The notes: generated by a model not told the origin, from the sequence alone. A stretch of DNA of 34,983 bases from an uncultured Chitinophagaceae bacterium (GCA_937958995.1 CALGAP010000003.1:1-34983), one strand, 5' to 3'. Shown: positions 28,281 through 34,983, counted from the stretch's first letter. A program made the numbers and translations.

Positions 28281-28570
28281 TGCTTCCCGTTTGTCGTCAG
28301 GCCGCCGTACTTTTTTTCAAGCACATGTTTTACGGCATCGATCTCCAACGTAAGATTGGCAACGATACGTTTGAGCTTATTGTTTTCTTCTTCCAGCTCT
28401 TTCATTCGCTTGACCTCATTGGCTTCCATGCCGCCATACTTGGCCTTCCAGTTGTAAATGGTGGCTTCGCTTACACCATGCTCCCGGGCCAGATCCTTAA
28501 TCGATCTGCCGGCTTCCTGATGTTTCAGGATGGTGATAATCTGTGTTTCGGTAAATCTGACTTTTTTCAT
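28277..28570 (-). CDS. IS3-family transposase OrfA (HTH and leucine zipper)
   Basis: OrfA binds the element's ends and controls transposition. The 97-residue protein has a helix-turn-helix near residues 8-45 (QIITILKHQEAGRSIKDLAR, HGVSEATIYNWKAKYGG) and a leucine-zipper helix near 55-85 (MKELEEENNKLKRIVANLTL). The ATG at 28568-28570 lies 65 bp inside the right terminal repeat. Its last codons read KKYGGLTTNGKQ; a -1 shift before them joins the chain to the orfB frame. Confidence 0.93.
   Translation of the reverse strand: MKKVRFTETQIITILKHQEAGRSIKDLAREHGVSEATIYNWKAKYGGMEANEVKRMKELEEENNKLKRIVANLTLEIDAVKHVLEKKYGGLTTNGKQ
28310..28317 (-). promoter_or_regulatory. A7G slippery site for -1 frameshifting in IS3 orfA/orfB
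   Basis: The minus strand reads AAAAAAAG within codons for EKK in orfA. A -1 shift here continues as VRRPDDKREAVSMMVLD and so fuses OrfA to OrfB. A6-A7G motifs are the usual programmed frameshift sites of IS3 elements. Confidence 0.75.
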
Positions 28571-28580
28571 ATTTGACCCA

Positions 28581-28706
28581 TTAAGTTAGAGATTTTTCTC
28601 TAACCCCAACTGGGCGAATTTCGGGGGAGTCCACAATTTCCTTTCTCGATTTGACAGTTTTTTTTTGCTCTGTTTTCTTTTTGACCTTTTTTTGCTCTGT
28701 ATTCAT
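28581..28706 (-). pseudogene. Lysine-rich small gene truncated by the IS3 element
   Basis: The frame opens at ATG 28704-28706 with MNTEQKKVKKKTEQKKTVKS RK, including a duplicated TEQKK unit encoded by near-identical A-rich DNA. At 28635 it runs into the IS3 right terminal repeat, so its last 16 codons before TAA at 28581 are IS sequence. Upstream are two good Bacteroidetes -7 boxes, which argues that a real gene began here. The remainder of the gene is not recognisable on the other side of the IS. Basic, lysine-rich N-termini like this occur in DNA-binding proteins, but no family can be named. Confidence 0.45.
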
Positions 28707-28722
28707 AACACATTCCTTTACA

Positions 28723-28754
28723 CAAAGATACTTAATCTTTCCTATACAAATATA
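28723..28754 (-). promoter_or_regulatory. Two TAnnTTTG promoter boxes upstream of the IS-truncated gene
   Basis: On the minus strand TATATTTG (28747-28754) and TATCTTTG (28723-28730) both match the Bacteroidetes -7 consensus TAnnTTTG. The nearer one lies 16 bp upstream of the ATG at 28706. Neither has a well-placed TTTG at -33 that I can identify with confidence. Confidence 0.4.
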
Positions 28755-29007
28755 CGTTAAATCATGCATTATGTTTTATGTCTGCAAGCAGACCACAAAT
28801 TTTATTGGCTGGCGAAAAAAAAGCCTTGCATGACACGAAAGAAATTCACCGTAAATGTCCAAAGCGAGAACAACCACGAACAGGAGCGGTGGGCTGTACT
28901 GTTTTACATGGTCTGCCTACCACTAAAGCTTATTAGGAGCAAAAAAGCTCAATTTTTACCGTGCAATCCCATTACGCTTACACAATGTTGTAGTGTGTTA
29001 CCCATTT
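28755..29007. other. Intergenic region between the truncated gene and the deiminase gene
   Basis: Nothing supportable as a gene is seen. A small hairpin GAGC-AAAAAA-GCTC (28937-28950) followed by AATTTTT lies downstream of the deiminase gene on the opposite strand. The plus-strand frame at 28764-29075 looks like chance. Confidence 0.45.
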
Positions 29008-29853
29008 TCAGTCCTTTATTGTCCATGTCGTACAATTCAATAGACCTCCATAAAGTCCAATTTCATTATAATTAATCACTTCTATTCTTCTGTCTGGAAA
29101 AATCTCCTTGAACTTATTGTAAACTTCCTGGTCTTTGTTTTTCTCTGTTTCAAATATTGGTAGCACAATTAGGTTTTGTACTTCTAAGTAGTTCATATAG
29201 CAACCAATAGCATGGTCAGGGTATTTCTTTTCACTATGGTCGAGGAACGGAATGTCAATATATTCAATCCCTTTTTCCTTCAAAATTTTATTGATTCCAT
29301 TCTTCCAATATTTATACTCTTGTTCCCTGTCATTTCCAAGTAATGTGTTGCGGTCAACAAATCGAACCATTCCGTCTGCGTGACCTGTCATATCGGATTT
29401 TATTTGAGGAATGACGATTATTTCTGTTTCAAGAAATTTTTCAATTTCAGAAATCAGTTTGTTTTTACTTGAATATTCTGGGTTCTCGTCAAAAACTCTG
29501 TCAGAAATAATTGCTCTGTCAGACCAATTCACAACATTGCCACCGTCAAGGTTGATTTTGGAAAATTCAGGGTCAATGTTATTGGCTGTACAAACTTCTT
29601 TAGGGTCGGATTGAAGTTCTAAGTTTTCCTTTAAATATGAAGGTTCATAACGGAATTGAACAAATTTCCCCTTTTCAATTTGAATAGGCATGTAGTCTCT
29701 GCACCAAATGTCTTTTGTGCCTTTTAAAAAACCATACCTTATTGAGTGCTTTTCAAGAAGTTCAGTTAAAGAGTTGCAGGTCTTTGTAAACCGTTGATCA
29801 GACCGCATTTTTTCAGAAAAATAAACCGTATTTGCTTCTTTACCCGTTACCAT
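29008..29853 (-). CDS. Peptidyl-arginine deiminase / agmatine deiminase-like protein
   Basis: The 281-residue protein belongs to the guanidino-group-modifying superfamily (PAD_porph type), whose members hydrolyse arginine-like guanidines to citrulline-like ureas. Visible family motifs are DIWCRDYMPIQ near residue 47, KINLDGGNVVNWSDRAI near 98, MTGHADGMVRFVD near 154 (catalytic histidine), HAIGCYMNYLEV near 213, and GLYGGLLNCTTW near the C-terminus, where the cysteine is the expected nucleophile. It is shorter than agmatine deiminases (about 350) but all motifs are present. It overlaps the upstream glycosylase-like gene by 14 bp. No signal peptide is present, so it acts in the cytoplasm. Substrate is not predictable; no polyamine genes are nearby. 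Confidence 0.8.
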   Translation of the reverse strand: MVTGKEANTVYFSEKMRSDQRFTKTCNSLTELLEKHSIRYGFLKGTKDIWCRDYMPIQIEKGKFVQFRYEPSYLKENLELQSDPKEVCTANNIDPEFSKINLDGGNVVNWSDRAIISDRVFDENPEYSSKNKLISEIEKFLETEIIVIPQIKSDMTGHADGMVRFVDRNTLLGNDREQEYKYWKNGINKILKEKGIEYIDIPFLDHSEKKYPDHAIGCYMNYLEVQNLIVLPIFETEKNKDQEVYNKFKEIFPDRRIEVINYNEIGLYGGLLNCTTWTIKD

Positions 29854-30382
29854 TCAAAAGAAAGTTTGTCCATTCAGTTTGTTTGTCTTCTCGGTAAAAT
29901 CGAGCTGGTGTGGTTAGAGCCTGAAATGCAATACCTTTTTTATCACAATGCTTTTGAATTTCCGATAACTGTGTTTTCATGTTCGGTATGTCAGAGAATG
30001 TTTTTCTTGTAAAGCATATTCTTTTCAAGTTCGGGAGAGTGTCAATTAGTGCGATGATGTTTTTCCATCGAGTTACTTTGTTGTCGATGTATCCGTCATA
30101 GTAATTGGCTTCTTGGCCTTCTTCAACCTGAATTTCTTCAATTAGGTCGGTAAGGTCAATTTTATGCTCTTTAATAAAATTTAATTTTTCCTGTCTGGAT
30201 GCACCCTTTAAGTCTGTTTTACCAAAAGCTGTTGGAAGAAGTCTCCACAAATAGTTTCTACTTCTACCATAGAAAAATTCAGCGTCATTCTCCGCTGTCT
30301 CAGGATTAAATGTTCCGATTATCAGCGTTTCCGTCTTTGGACTTATTTGGTGGTCTAAAAATCTATGTTGAACTGTAGTCAT
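29840..30382 (-). CDS. Uracil-DNA-glycosylase-like (MUG-type) protein
   Basis: The 180-residue protein opens with KTETLIIGTFNPETAEND, in the position of the GxNPG-like motif of mismatch-specific uracil-DNA glycosylases, followed by FFYGRSRNYLWRLLPTAFG, matching the 'F..P.N.FW' region of that superfamily, and later LKRICFTRKTFSD in the position of the strand before the C-terminal motif. This suggests a UDG-superfamily fold that removes or recognises modified bases. The usual catalytic asparagine or aspartate cannot be assigned with certainty. It overlaps the deiminase gene by 14 bp and lies 160 bp after the GmrSD gene on the same strand. Alternative: a catalytically inactive relative used for base recognition. 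Confidence 0.55.
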   Translation of the reverse strand: MTTVQHRFLDHQISPKTETLIIGTFNPETAENDAEFFYGRSRNYLWRLLPTAFGKTDLKGASRQEKLNFIKEHKIDLTDLIEEIQVEEGQEANYYDGYIDNKVTRWKNIIALIDTLPNLKRICFTRKTFSDIPNMKTQLSEIQKHCDKKGIAFQALTTPARFYREDKQTEWTNFLLNGNG

Positions 30383-30416
30383 GTCGTTTCTTTAAATGTA
30401 CTGCAACGGTTCGCAA

Positions 30417-30521
30417 CTACACGCCGGCAGGAATCTTAGCTCTGAATTTACTACGAAGAGCTGAACTCCAAATTTAGCACTTTCCTGTCCTACTAAGCAC
30501 CAAACCCCTGCTTGCGTGTAA
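30417..30521. repeat. Large imperfect inverted repeat, attC-like, between GmrSD and glycosylase genes
   Basis: CTACACGCCGGCAGG (30417-30431) and CCTGCTTGCGTGTAA (30507-30521) pair at 13 of 15 positions across 75 bp. Inside them AGCTC (30438-30442) and GAGCT (30458-30462) form a second stem. A nested, imperfect palindrome between separate genes is the shape of cassette recombination sites; no integron integrase is present in the window. Confidence 0.55.
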
Positions 30522-30542
30522 GTGCTGTTGGTATCTGGTGTC

Positions 30543-32480
30543 CTATTCATCACTTGATTTAATTTCGCTAAGTTCTTTTTCTTCAAATGCAAATAGTCTC
30601 AAAAGAGTGTCAACCATTATATTATTTCTTGATTCTATAGATTCTTCTGTCCATTCTTTTATCTTCCCTAAGTTTGTGATTTTTCCTTTGTACTCAAACT
30701 CAATGTTGTTTAAAGACAGACCGTTTTTATATCCGATATTAATTTTATAACCTAAGAATTTCTTGTTTTGATGTAAGTCTTGTTTTGTGTCAAAACTTGC
30801 ATTTGAAAGTTGAGAATTATAGCCACTTAGTGTCAAATTACCAAGACAATGAACCCAATTTTCTTGAATTTCTTGTGCTTTAGTTTTATCGCCATCTGCT
30901 ATCATATCAATCCAATGTTTTGGAATGTTATTTCCTTGTGGAAAAATATGTTCAACAGTCCAAACTAAAAGCCCTTTTTCATTTCTTGCCCACAAATCGG
31001 GTTTGTATTCCCTTGAATGTGTTACTTCATCAAGTTTGGCTAAAACATATCTAGCCATGCCTGAATTGTAATAAAATAAATTATCTTCTAAACCGTCTTT
31101 TAATTTTCCTATATCAGCAGGTTTTCCTTTGCCTTTAATAAGGAAGTCAATGATGATATTGCTATTCAGTTTTTTGCCTTCATCTAAAGATTTTTGGCAG
31201 TTTTCAATCACTTCAATATTAATTGCGTCAAGGTCTCTTGTATTTGGAAAGTCTGTGATGTTTCTTCTGATGTAGTATTTTACAAGAAACCCAAGAACTT
31301 CATCTAAACATTTATCTCTATCGTTAAAAACCTTGTTTTCTAGACTGAATAAATACAGCAAAAGCAAATAAGAAGGAGCGGAACCAATTCTTTTTAAATC
31401 TATTAAAGCTTTGGTTTGGTTGTCTTCATCATAATTTTCAGGCTGAATGAAATAATTATATGTCTCGGCTTTTTCAATTAAATCGTCAAAAAGGTTTTTC
31501 GCATTCTTTTTAATAAATTGCTCAAAAATTTTAATCAGATTACTTTTTGTTGCTCTTGTGTATTTTTCGATTTTTACGTCTGGATATACTTTGAATGCGT
31601 TGTAATAATGTCTTAAAAATCTTTCCTGTTCTTGATATTCAGGTAAAAATTCAAGCAACCTTTGCCACTCGTCATAAGCATCATCAATATTCATTTTGTG
31701 TTGCTTTTCCAAATTGGCAAGCATCTTATTCTTGATAATATCCATCACAGATAATGGAACACCACGGTTATTTAATGATTCAAAAAGTGTAAACGCATCA
31801 GATGATGATGATACGGCAATATGAATAAACTTTAAGCTGTTTATTTTATGAAGTAATTCGTTAAGTCCTTCTAAGGTTTCGGGCAAATGGTTATAAAAGA
31901 AATAAAAAGCTTTGGAGATTCTACGTATGCCACAAAATTTAGAGTTGAAATTCCCTTTGATTAATCCTAGTTCTGCCAAAATATGCAGATAGTCGTTGTA
32001 ATTTGCTCTTTGCGTTGAAGGCTGAACTCTCAAAAAACAATATTTGTCTTTTTCTTTGAAATATCCTGTTTCAGCTTTGTTTATACTATTCTTTTTATGA
32101 ATTAATTGTTTTCTAATGTTGCTTAATCTAAGCTTGTAGTCTTCAATTTCTTCTTCGTCATCTTCTTCCGTTAATTCATCTTCCCATTCAAGATATGCCT
32201 TATAAATAGCCATTAACAATAAAGATAGCGTAGTGAGTCTTTGTTGTCCGTCAACAACTTCATAAACCCTAGATTCACCGGGGCCCAATTCGTGGTTGCC
32301 ATCAATACAAATTATACTACCCATAAAATAGCCTGGGTCATTTTCTTCAATGTCTTCTAAAAGCTGTTCCCATTCAGTCTTCCCCCAAGTGTATTCTCTT
32401 TGATATTTTGGAACGTGATAATGCTCTAGATTTCCTTGTGTTTGAAGGATATTGGCTAAAGATGGGTCTGTTGCGTTCAT
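30543..32480 (-). CDS. GmrSD-type fused DUF262-DUF1524 type IV restriction enzyme
   Basis: The 645-residue protein is a single-chain GmrS-GmrD enzyme, a nucleotide-dependent nuclease family that cuts DNA with modified bases such as glucosylated hydroxymethylcytosine. The N-terminal DUF262 part has VPKYQREYTWGKTEWEQLLE near residue 23 and EVVDGQQRLTTLSLLL near 74, the ParB-like DGQQR motif. The C-terminal DUF1524 part has the HNH-type VWTVEHIFPQGNNI near 505 and WVHCLGNLTLSGYNSQLSNA near 538 (GNLTL motif), followed by FDTKQ. Both halves are complete and length is normal. Codon and base use are AT-rich relative to the mobilization genes next door. It is probably the first gene of a minus-strand group with the glycosylase-like and deiminase-like genes. 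Confidence 0.92.
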   Translation of the reverse strand: MNATDPSLANILQTQGNLEHYHVPKYQREYTWGKTEWEQLLEDIEENDPGYFMGSIICIDGNHELGPGESRVYEVVDGQQRLTTLSLLLMAIYKAYLEWEDELTEEDDEEEIEDYKLRLSNIRKQLIHKKNSINKAETGYFKEKDKYCFLRVQPSTQRANYNDYLHILAELGLIKGNFNSKFCGIRRISKAFYFFYNHLPETLEGLNELLHKINSLKFIHIAVSSSSDAFTLFESLNNRGVPLSVMDIIKNKMLANLEKQHKMNIDDAYDEWQRLLEFLPEYQEQERFLRHYYNAFKVYPDVKIEKYTRATKSNLIKIFEQFIKKNAKNLFDDLIEKAETYNYFIQPENYDEDNQTKALIDLKRIGSAPSYLLLLYLFSLENKVFNDRDKCLDEVLGFLVKYYIRRNITDFPNTRDLDAINIEVIENCQKSLDEGKKLNSNIIIDFLIKGKGKPADIGKLKDGLEDNLFYYNSGMARYVLAKLDEVTHSREYKPDLWARNEKGLLVWTVEHIFPQGNNIPKHWIDMIADGDKTKAQEIQENWVHCLGNLTLSGYNSQLSNASFDTKQDLHQNKKFLGYKINIGYKNGLSLNNIEFEYKGKITNLGKIKEWTEESIESRNNIMVDTLLRLFAFEEKELSEIKSSDE

Positions 32481-32515
32481 TTATTTTTTTTATTCGTTCG
32501 TGTTTTGTTATGGTC

Positions 32516-32606
32516 GGTGGTCTGCCACCAACTTATTTATAACCCTCATAAAATATCTCCAATACAACTACCAATAGGCCGTCTTTGCGCAACTTATGTG
32601 AGGGTT
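32516..32606. repeat. Inverted repeats at the upstream edge of the GmrSD gene
   Basis: GGTGG-TCTG-CCACC (32516-32529) is a small perfect hairpin. AACCCTCA (32541-32548) and TGAGGGTT (32599-32606) pair over 50 bp. Together with the palindrome at 30417-30521 they bracket the GmrSD gene. Confidence 0.45.
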
Positions 32607-32631
32607 TATTTTTACCAACCACTAAAATACG

Positions 32632-32662
32632 AAAAAAAGCCAATGCAGGTCACATTGGCTTT
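32632..32662 (-). terminator. Rho-independent terminator of the mobilization operon
   Basis: On the minus strand AAAGCCAATG and CATTGGCTTT form a perfect 10-bp stem around a 7-nt loop, and the second arm runs into seven T residues. It lies about 90 bp downstream of the last mobilization gene, in the correct orientation. Confidence 0.85.
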
Positions 32663-32749
32663 CTTCAATTGCTTCTATTAGATTCAAAGTGTTGAAACAA
32701 AAGAGTATTACACATCTATAAGTTTATGCGGAACCGTTGAAAACTCACT

Positions 32750-33127
32750 TTAATCCTTGCCACTTTGCTCTTTCAGACGTTCCAATTCTTGCTTTGCTCG
32801 CTCCGCCTGTTCCGTAGATTGTTTTGCACTTTCTTCGGCTTTTCTAATGGCAAGCAATCTTTCTTCCTCCTGCTTTACCCAAATTCTAAGCTGTTTGGGA
32901 TTGTTGTAGTAGATGGAATCAATATCCGATGATACCTGCGGATAGAGTAACCTCACCATCCGGATTTTGGTATCACTGTCGTGCAATGCCGAGTTCGACC
33001 GCCAAAGCTGATAGCTTGCGAAAAGAGAAAATACTGATACAAGCACAAGTACAGCACCCGTAATGATATACGGACGCTGTTGTCCTGTAATACGATGCTC
33101 TACGGTCATCTTTGTTCTCTGTGGCAT
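32750..33127 (-). CDS. Single-pass membrane protein of the mobilization operon
   Basis: The 125-residue protein has a short basic N-terminus, one transmembrane helix near residues 19-41 (YIITGAVLVLVSVFSLFASY) and a C-terminal charged helix likely to form a coiled coil (EERLLAIRKAEESAKQSTEQ; AERAKQELERLKEQ). It overlaps the relaxase gene by 22 bp from the first ATG; a second ATG (MTVEHRI) lies near 33109. Small membrane proteins of this shape accompany relaxase genes in Bacteroidetes mobilizable elements. They may link the relaxosome to the coupling protein, but that role is inference. Confidence 0.65.
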   Translation of the reverse strand: MPQRTKMTVEHRITGQQRPYIITGAVLVLVSVFSLFASYQLWRSNSALHDSDTKIRMVRLLYPQVSSDIDSIYYNNPKQLRIWVKQEEERLLAIRKAEESAKQSTEQAERAKQELERLKEQSGKD

Positions 33128-33858
33128 TTCACTCGGTTTTCGCTTAGCTGTTTCTCTATCCCTGCAAAACTGAATTTGCGGTCTATAGCCGAGCCTTTGA
33201 ACTTCACGCCGTCCTTTTCAAAGGAAATGCCCTGCACCTCGTTCGTTCCGCTACGGTACTTGTAATGGATGCCGATGCCCTGCCCTGCAAGCATTGTTTC
33301 CACCTGCTTCCATGTGGTGGTTTTCGCCATGATGGATTTAAGGGCATCGTGTATGGCATAGCGCAACCTGTCATTGCCACAAAGTGCCTGCCTGTTCACC
33401 TGTGCCTTGCCCTTGCCGAGATGGTAACCGTAACGCTCGGTCATCTCCCTGCATATCTTTCGGCTCTTGTGCCAATGGTTGAAATTGCCTATCGTCTTTC
33501 CATCGTTATCCACTCGGTTGTACACGAGGTGCAGGTGAGGGTGCTTCCTGTCCTCGTGCAGTACGGTCACGTACTGGGTGTTCTTGATGCCCATCTTTTC
33601 CATGTATTCCCTCGCGTGTTCCGCCATCTTCTCTACGGTAAGCTTATTCCCGTCCTCGTTGCTCCAACTTAGCACGGTATGCCCTACGGCATTGCCAAGC
33701 TGTGGGCGCATCTTTCGCTGTGCGTTAAGGTCTGCAATAATTGCCTTGATGTCATAATCCCTTACACCTACCGAATCCAGTACGGCGGACTGTTCACGCT
33801 CCAACAGGTAGCGAACGCAACCGCCAAAACTCTTGCCTGTAATGACCTTAGCTATCAT
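33106..33858 (-). CDS. Relaxase / mobilization nuclease (MOBP-type)
   Basis: Relaxases nick oriT and pilot single-stranded DNA during conjugative transfer. The 250-residue protein opens MIAKVITGKSFGGCVRYLLE, typical of Bacteroidetes relaxases (pfam Relaxase/MobA_MobL group), has the region VGHTVLSWSNEDG near residue 58, and carries the metal-binding histidines in LHEDRKHPHLHLVYNRVD (H101, H106, H108, H110). A candidate catalytic tyrosine lies near the N-terminus (Y17). It is rather short; many relatives exceed 300 residues. It overlaps mobC by 11 bp and the downstream membrane protein by 22 bp. Confidence 0.9.
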   Translation of the reverse strand: MIAKVITGKSFGGCVRYLLEREQSAVLDSVGVRDYDIKAIIADLNAQRKMRPQLGNAVGHTVLSWSNEDGNKLTVEKMAEHAREYMEKMGIKNTQYVTVLHEDRKHPHLHLVYNRVDNDGKTIGNFNHWHKSRKICREMTERYGYHLGKGKAQVNRQALCGNDRLRYAIHDALKSIMAKTTTWKQVETMLAGQGIGIHYKYRSGTNEVQGISFEKDGVKFKGSAIDRKFSFAGIEKQLSENRVKCHREQR

Positions 33859-34228
33859 CCCTACCCATCCTTTCCATCAATCGCTCCACTTCGTTCAGTA
33901 ATCTGCGCAGATCCGTCATGAATGACACAAGCCCACTCTTATGCGCTAACTTGGTCAATTGGTTGAGATTGTTTGCCATGCCCGACAATGTTCGTAGGTA
34001 GCTTGTTTCCTCTCTTGAAAGTCTCGGTATTATGACCGCCGTCCTGGCGGTCTTTCTGAACCATTCACTTATCGGCATTCCTGCACTTGTTGCCCTACTC
34101 TCAATGGCGAGCCGTTCGGTAGGGGTCATACGGACGACCAACGAAACGCTTCGGGTTATCGCTTTTTTGGGTCGTCCACGTTTGCGTTTTTTCTCGTCCG
34201 TCTCTTTCTCTTTTGCCAGCTCTTTCAT
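33848..34228 (-). CDS. mobC: MobC-type relaxosome accessory protein
   Basis: The protein of about 126 residues has a basic N-terminus (KKRKRGRPKKAITRSVSLVV) followed by a ribbon-helix-helix-like stretch (MTPTERLAIESRATSAGMPI SEWFRKTA) and a MobC-like helix (YLRTLSGMANNLNQLTKLAH). MobC proteins bind oriT and help the relaxase open the strands. I chose ATG 34226-34228 (MKELAKEKE) because it has GGGAGGG just upstream; a TTG two codons earlier would give two more residues. It overlaps the relaxase start, implying coupled translation. Confidence 0.85.
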   Translation of the reverse strand: MKELAKEKETDEKKRKRGRPKKAITRSVSLVVRMTPTERLAIESRATSAGMPISEWFRKTARTAVIIPRLSREETSYLRTLSGMANNLNQLTKLAHKSGLVSFMTDLRRLLNEVERLMERMGRDDS

Positions 34229-34275
34229 TGGCAACCCTCCCCAAGTTTACAGATTGCGACCATCGGGAGCATCCG

Positions 34276-34327
34276 CCGTTCCCCACTCCGCAGAGCGTAG
34301 GGGAACGGTTTTTTGCATTGCAAAAAA
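34276..34327. repeat. Hairpin pair between excisionase-like gene and mobC, candidate oriT or terminator
   Basis: CCGTTCCCC (34276-34284) and GGGGAACGG (34300-34308) form a perfect 9-bp stem with a 15-nt loop. Directly after it TTTTTTGC (34309-34316) and GCAAAAAA (34320-34327) form a second inverted repeat. On the plus strand the first hairpin is followed by six T residues. In mobilizable elements oriT usually lies just upstream of the mob genes, which is this position. Confidence 0.6.
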
Positions 34328-34402
34328 ATAAACTTGCTCCTTACAATCGGGATAGGAAAAGAGCCGTCGGATGCTTGCATCCGTGGCACAGTTTTGCAGG
34401 TA

Positions 34403-34678
34403 CTATTCATCTTCTCCTCCCTCCATCAGCTTTTGGATGTCCTCGTATTTGTAGTACATCAGTCCGCCGATTTTCTTGAACGGCAACGTGCCGTTCACTC
34501 GTAGGTTTTGGAGTGTTCCTGCGGATATGCCGAGCAATTTGCGAACCTCAAAACTTTTGAGCCACGCCCTCGGTTCATGTCCGTGTTTTCTCGGATGGGG
34601 GCTGTGCTTTCTGATTTCATCGAACAGTTCCTTTTTGAATTTTTCGAGGTCATCCCTCGTGATAAGCTCTACGTTCAT
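34403..34678 (-). CDS. Excisionase-like helix-turn-helix protein
   Basis: The product (91 residues from the chosen start) ends with an HTH_17/MerR-like winged domain: LKSFEVRKLLGISAGTLQNL followed by RVNGTLPFKKIGGLMYYKYE, the pattern of excisionase and small regulatory proteins of Bacteroidetes mobile elements. The N-terminal half is a charged helix (RDDLEKFKKELFDEIRKHSP). I chose ATG 34676-34678 because the minus strand reads GGAGG four bases before it, an unusually clear Shine-Dalgarno sequence for this phylum; an earlier ATG at 34705 would add nine residues. It probably controls excision or mob gene expression. Confidence 0.8.
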   Translation of the reverse strand: MNVELITRDDLEKFKKELFDEIRKHSPHPRKHGHEPRAWLKSFEVRKLLGISAGTLQNLRVNGTLPFKKIGGLMYYKYEDIQKLMEGGEDE

Positions 34679-34721
34679 CTTTCCTCCTTTGTTATCGTTA
34701 AACAATCTGTTACCCTACTGA

Positions 34722-34744
34722 CGGAAACAAACGGTATGTTTCCG
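34722..34744. promoter_or_regulatory. Inverted repeat upstream of the excisionase-like gene, candidate operator
   Basis: CGGAAAC (34722-34728) and GTTTCCG (34738-34744) are perfect 7-bp arms separated by 9 bp. The site lies 44 bp upstream of the chosen start codon, where a dimeric regulator such as the HTH protein itself could bind. Confidence 0.4.
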
Positions 34745-34916
34745 ACCGCTTTTGGTACAAAGGAATGGAGTAAAGCTGTTCAGAGGATGACCATTATAGG
34801 CGTTTGGTCAATTTTGGGCGAATGTGTACAGATTTTTGAGATTCTATGTCAAGAAGAATATTGTTAGGTTTGTGGCTAATGGGCAATATTTGAATTTTCC
34901 TATTACCTCTACTTTG

Positions 34917-34982
34917 TCAAATTCTTAATATTAATAATTTTTTGATCAACCGCTTATCTGGCGGCTGTTTGGCCAGGATGTA
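34917..34982 (-). CDS. Possible C-terminal end of a gene running off the right edge
   Basis: The minus strand reads YILAKQPPDKRLIKKLLILRI before a TGA at 34917-34919 and is open to the window edge. In related mobilizable elements a primase-like or integrase gene usually precedes the excisionase-like gene. Only 21 codons are visible, so this is a weak call. Confidence 0.25.
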   Translation of the reverse strand, partial: YILAKQPPDKRLIKKLLILRI

Positions 34983-34983
34983 A

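Larger units (their letters stand above)
27429..28635 (-). mobile_element. IS3-family insertion sequence, about 1.2 kb
   Basis: An intact orfA-orfB transposase pair is bounded by imperfect terminal inverted repeats. The left end reads TGTGCGCTCCCC...TTTCGGCCCAGT from 27429; the right end, on the minus strand, reads TGTGGACTCCCC...TTCGCCCAGT from 28635. The length is normal for IS3. I could not identify a matching 3-4 bp target duplication, which suggests deletion next to one end or an imprecise boundary. Confidence 0.85.

Noticed and set aside
28764..29075. 103-codon plus-strand frame
   Set aside because: It overlaps the catalytic C-terminus of the deiminase-like gene and has no recognisable domain.
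30392..30592. 66-codon minus-strand frame between GmrSD and the glycosylase-like gene
   Set aside because: It coincides with the large imperfect palindrome and looks like a chance reading of it.

Overview
The window most likely comes from a Bacteroidota chromosome, probably a Chitinophagaceae-type soil bacterium. The evidence is a FecI-type sigma factor / FecR / SusC / SusD cluster whose SusC carries an N-terminal STN domain and a long leader, DUF6520-like exported peptides, promoters of the TTTG-N19/20-TAnnTTTG type, and mobilization genes of the Bacteroidetes kind. This assignment is inference from gene families; no 16S or other marker gene is present.

Layout. (1) 74-3050, minus strand: an OLD-family nuclease and a UvrD-like helicase, i.e. 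a Gabija-like anti-phage pair, with the helicase cut off before its last motifs. (2) 3051-4147: about 1.1 kb of decayed sequence with a gene remnant, a strong hairpin and a promoter. (3) 4148-10028, plus strand: a complete type I restriction-modification operon hsdM-hsdS-hsdR; hsdS carries three perfect copies of a 12-bp repeat encoding the TAEL linker. (4) 10029-14515: a poorly conserved stretch with a stop-interrupted gene, a small membrane protein, a frameshifted outer-membrane protein gene, a short AraC-type regulator and gene-poor DNA. (5) 14516-16827, plus strand: an unknown protein, a MauE-like membrane protein and three paralogous exported peptides that all carry a C-x6-C pair, two of them preceded by the same short leader sequence. 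(6) 16946-17558: a broken IS481-type transposase. (7) 17675-26432, minus strand: ECF sigma factor, FecR, SusC, SusD and a TlpA-like thioredoxin protein, a regulated uptake locus. (8) 26705-28706: an orphan membrane protein, an intact IS3-family element and a small gene cut by it. (9) 29008-32480, minus strand, AT-rich: a peptidyl-arginine-deiminase-like protein overlapping a uracil-DNA-glycosylase-like protein, preceded by a fused GmrSD (DUF262-DUF1524) restriction enzyme; large imperfect inverted repeats flank the GmrSD gene. (10) 32632-34983: GC-richer mobilization genes (excisionase-like HTH protein, MobC, relaxase, small membrane protein) ending in a clear terminator, part of an integrated mobilizable element that runs off the right edge.

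How the parts fit together. Three known nucleic-acid defence systems (Gabija-like, type I RM, GmrSD type IV) lie in one 35-kb window together with insertion sequences, gene remnants and mobilization genes, so this is an accessory region with defence-island character at both ends and a SusCD uptake locus in the middle. The least explained parts are the MauE plus C-x6-C peptide cluster with its repeated leader, and the deiminase/glycosylase-like pair beside GmrSD.
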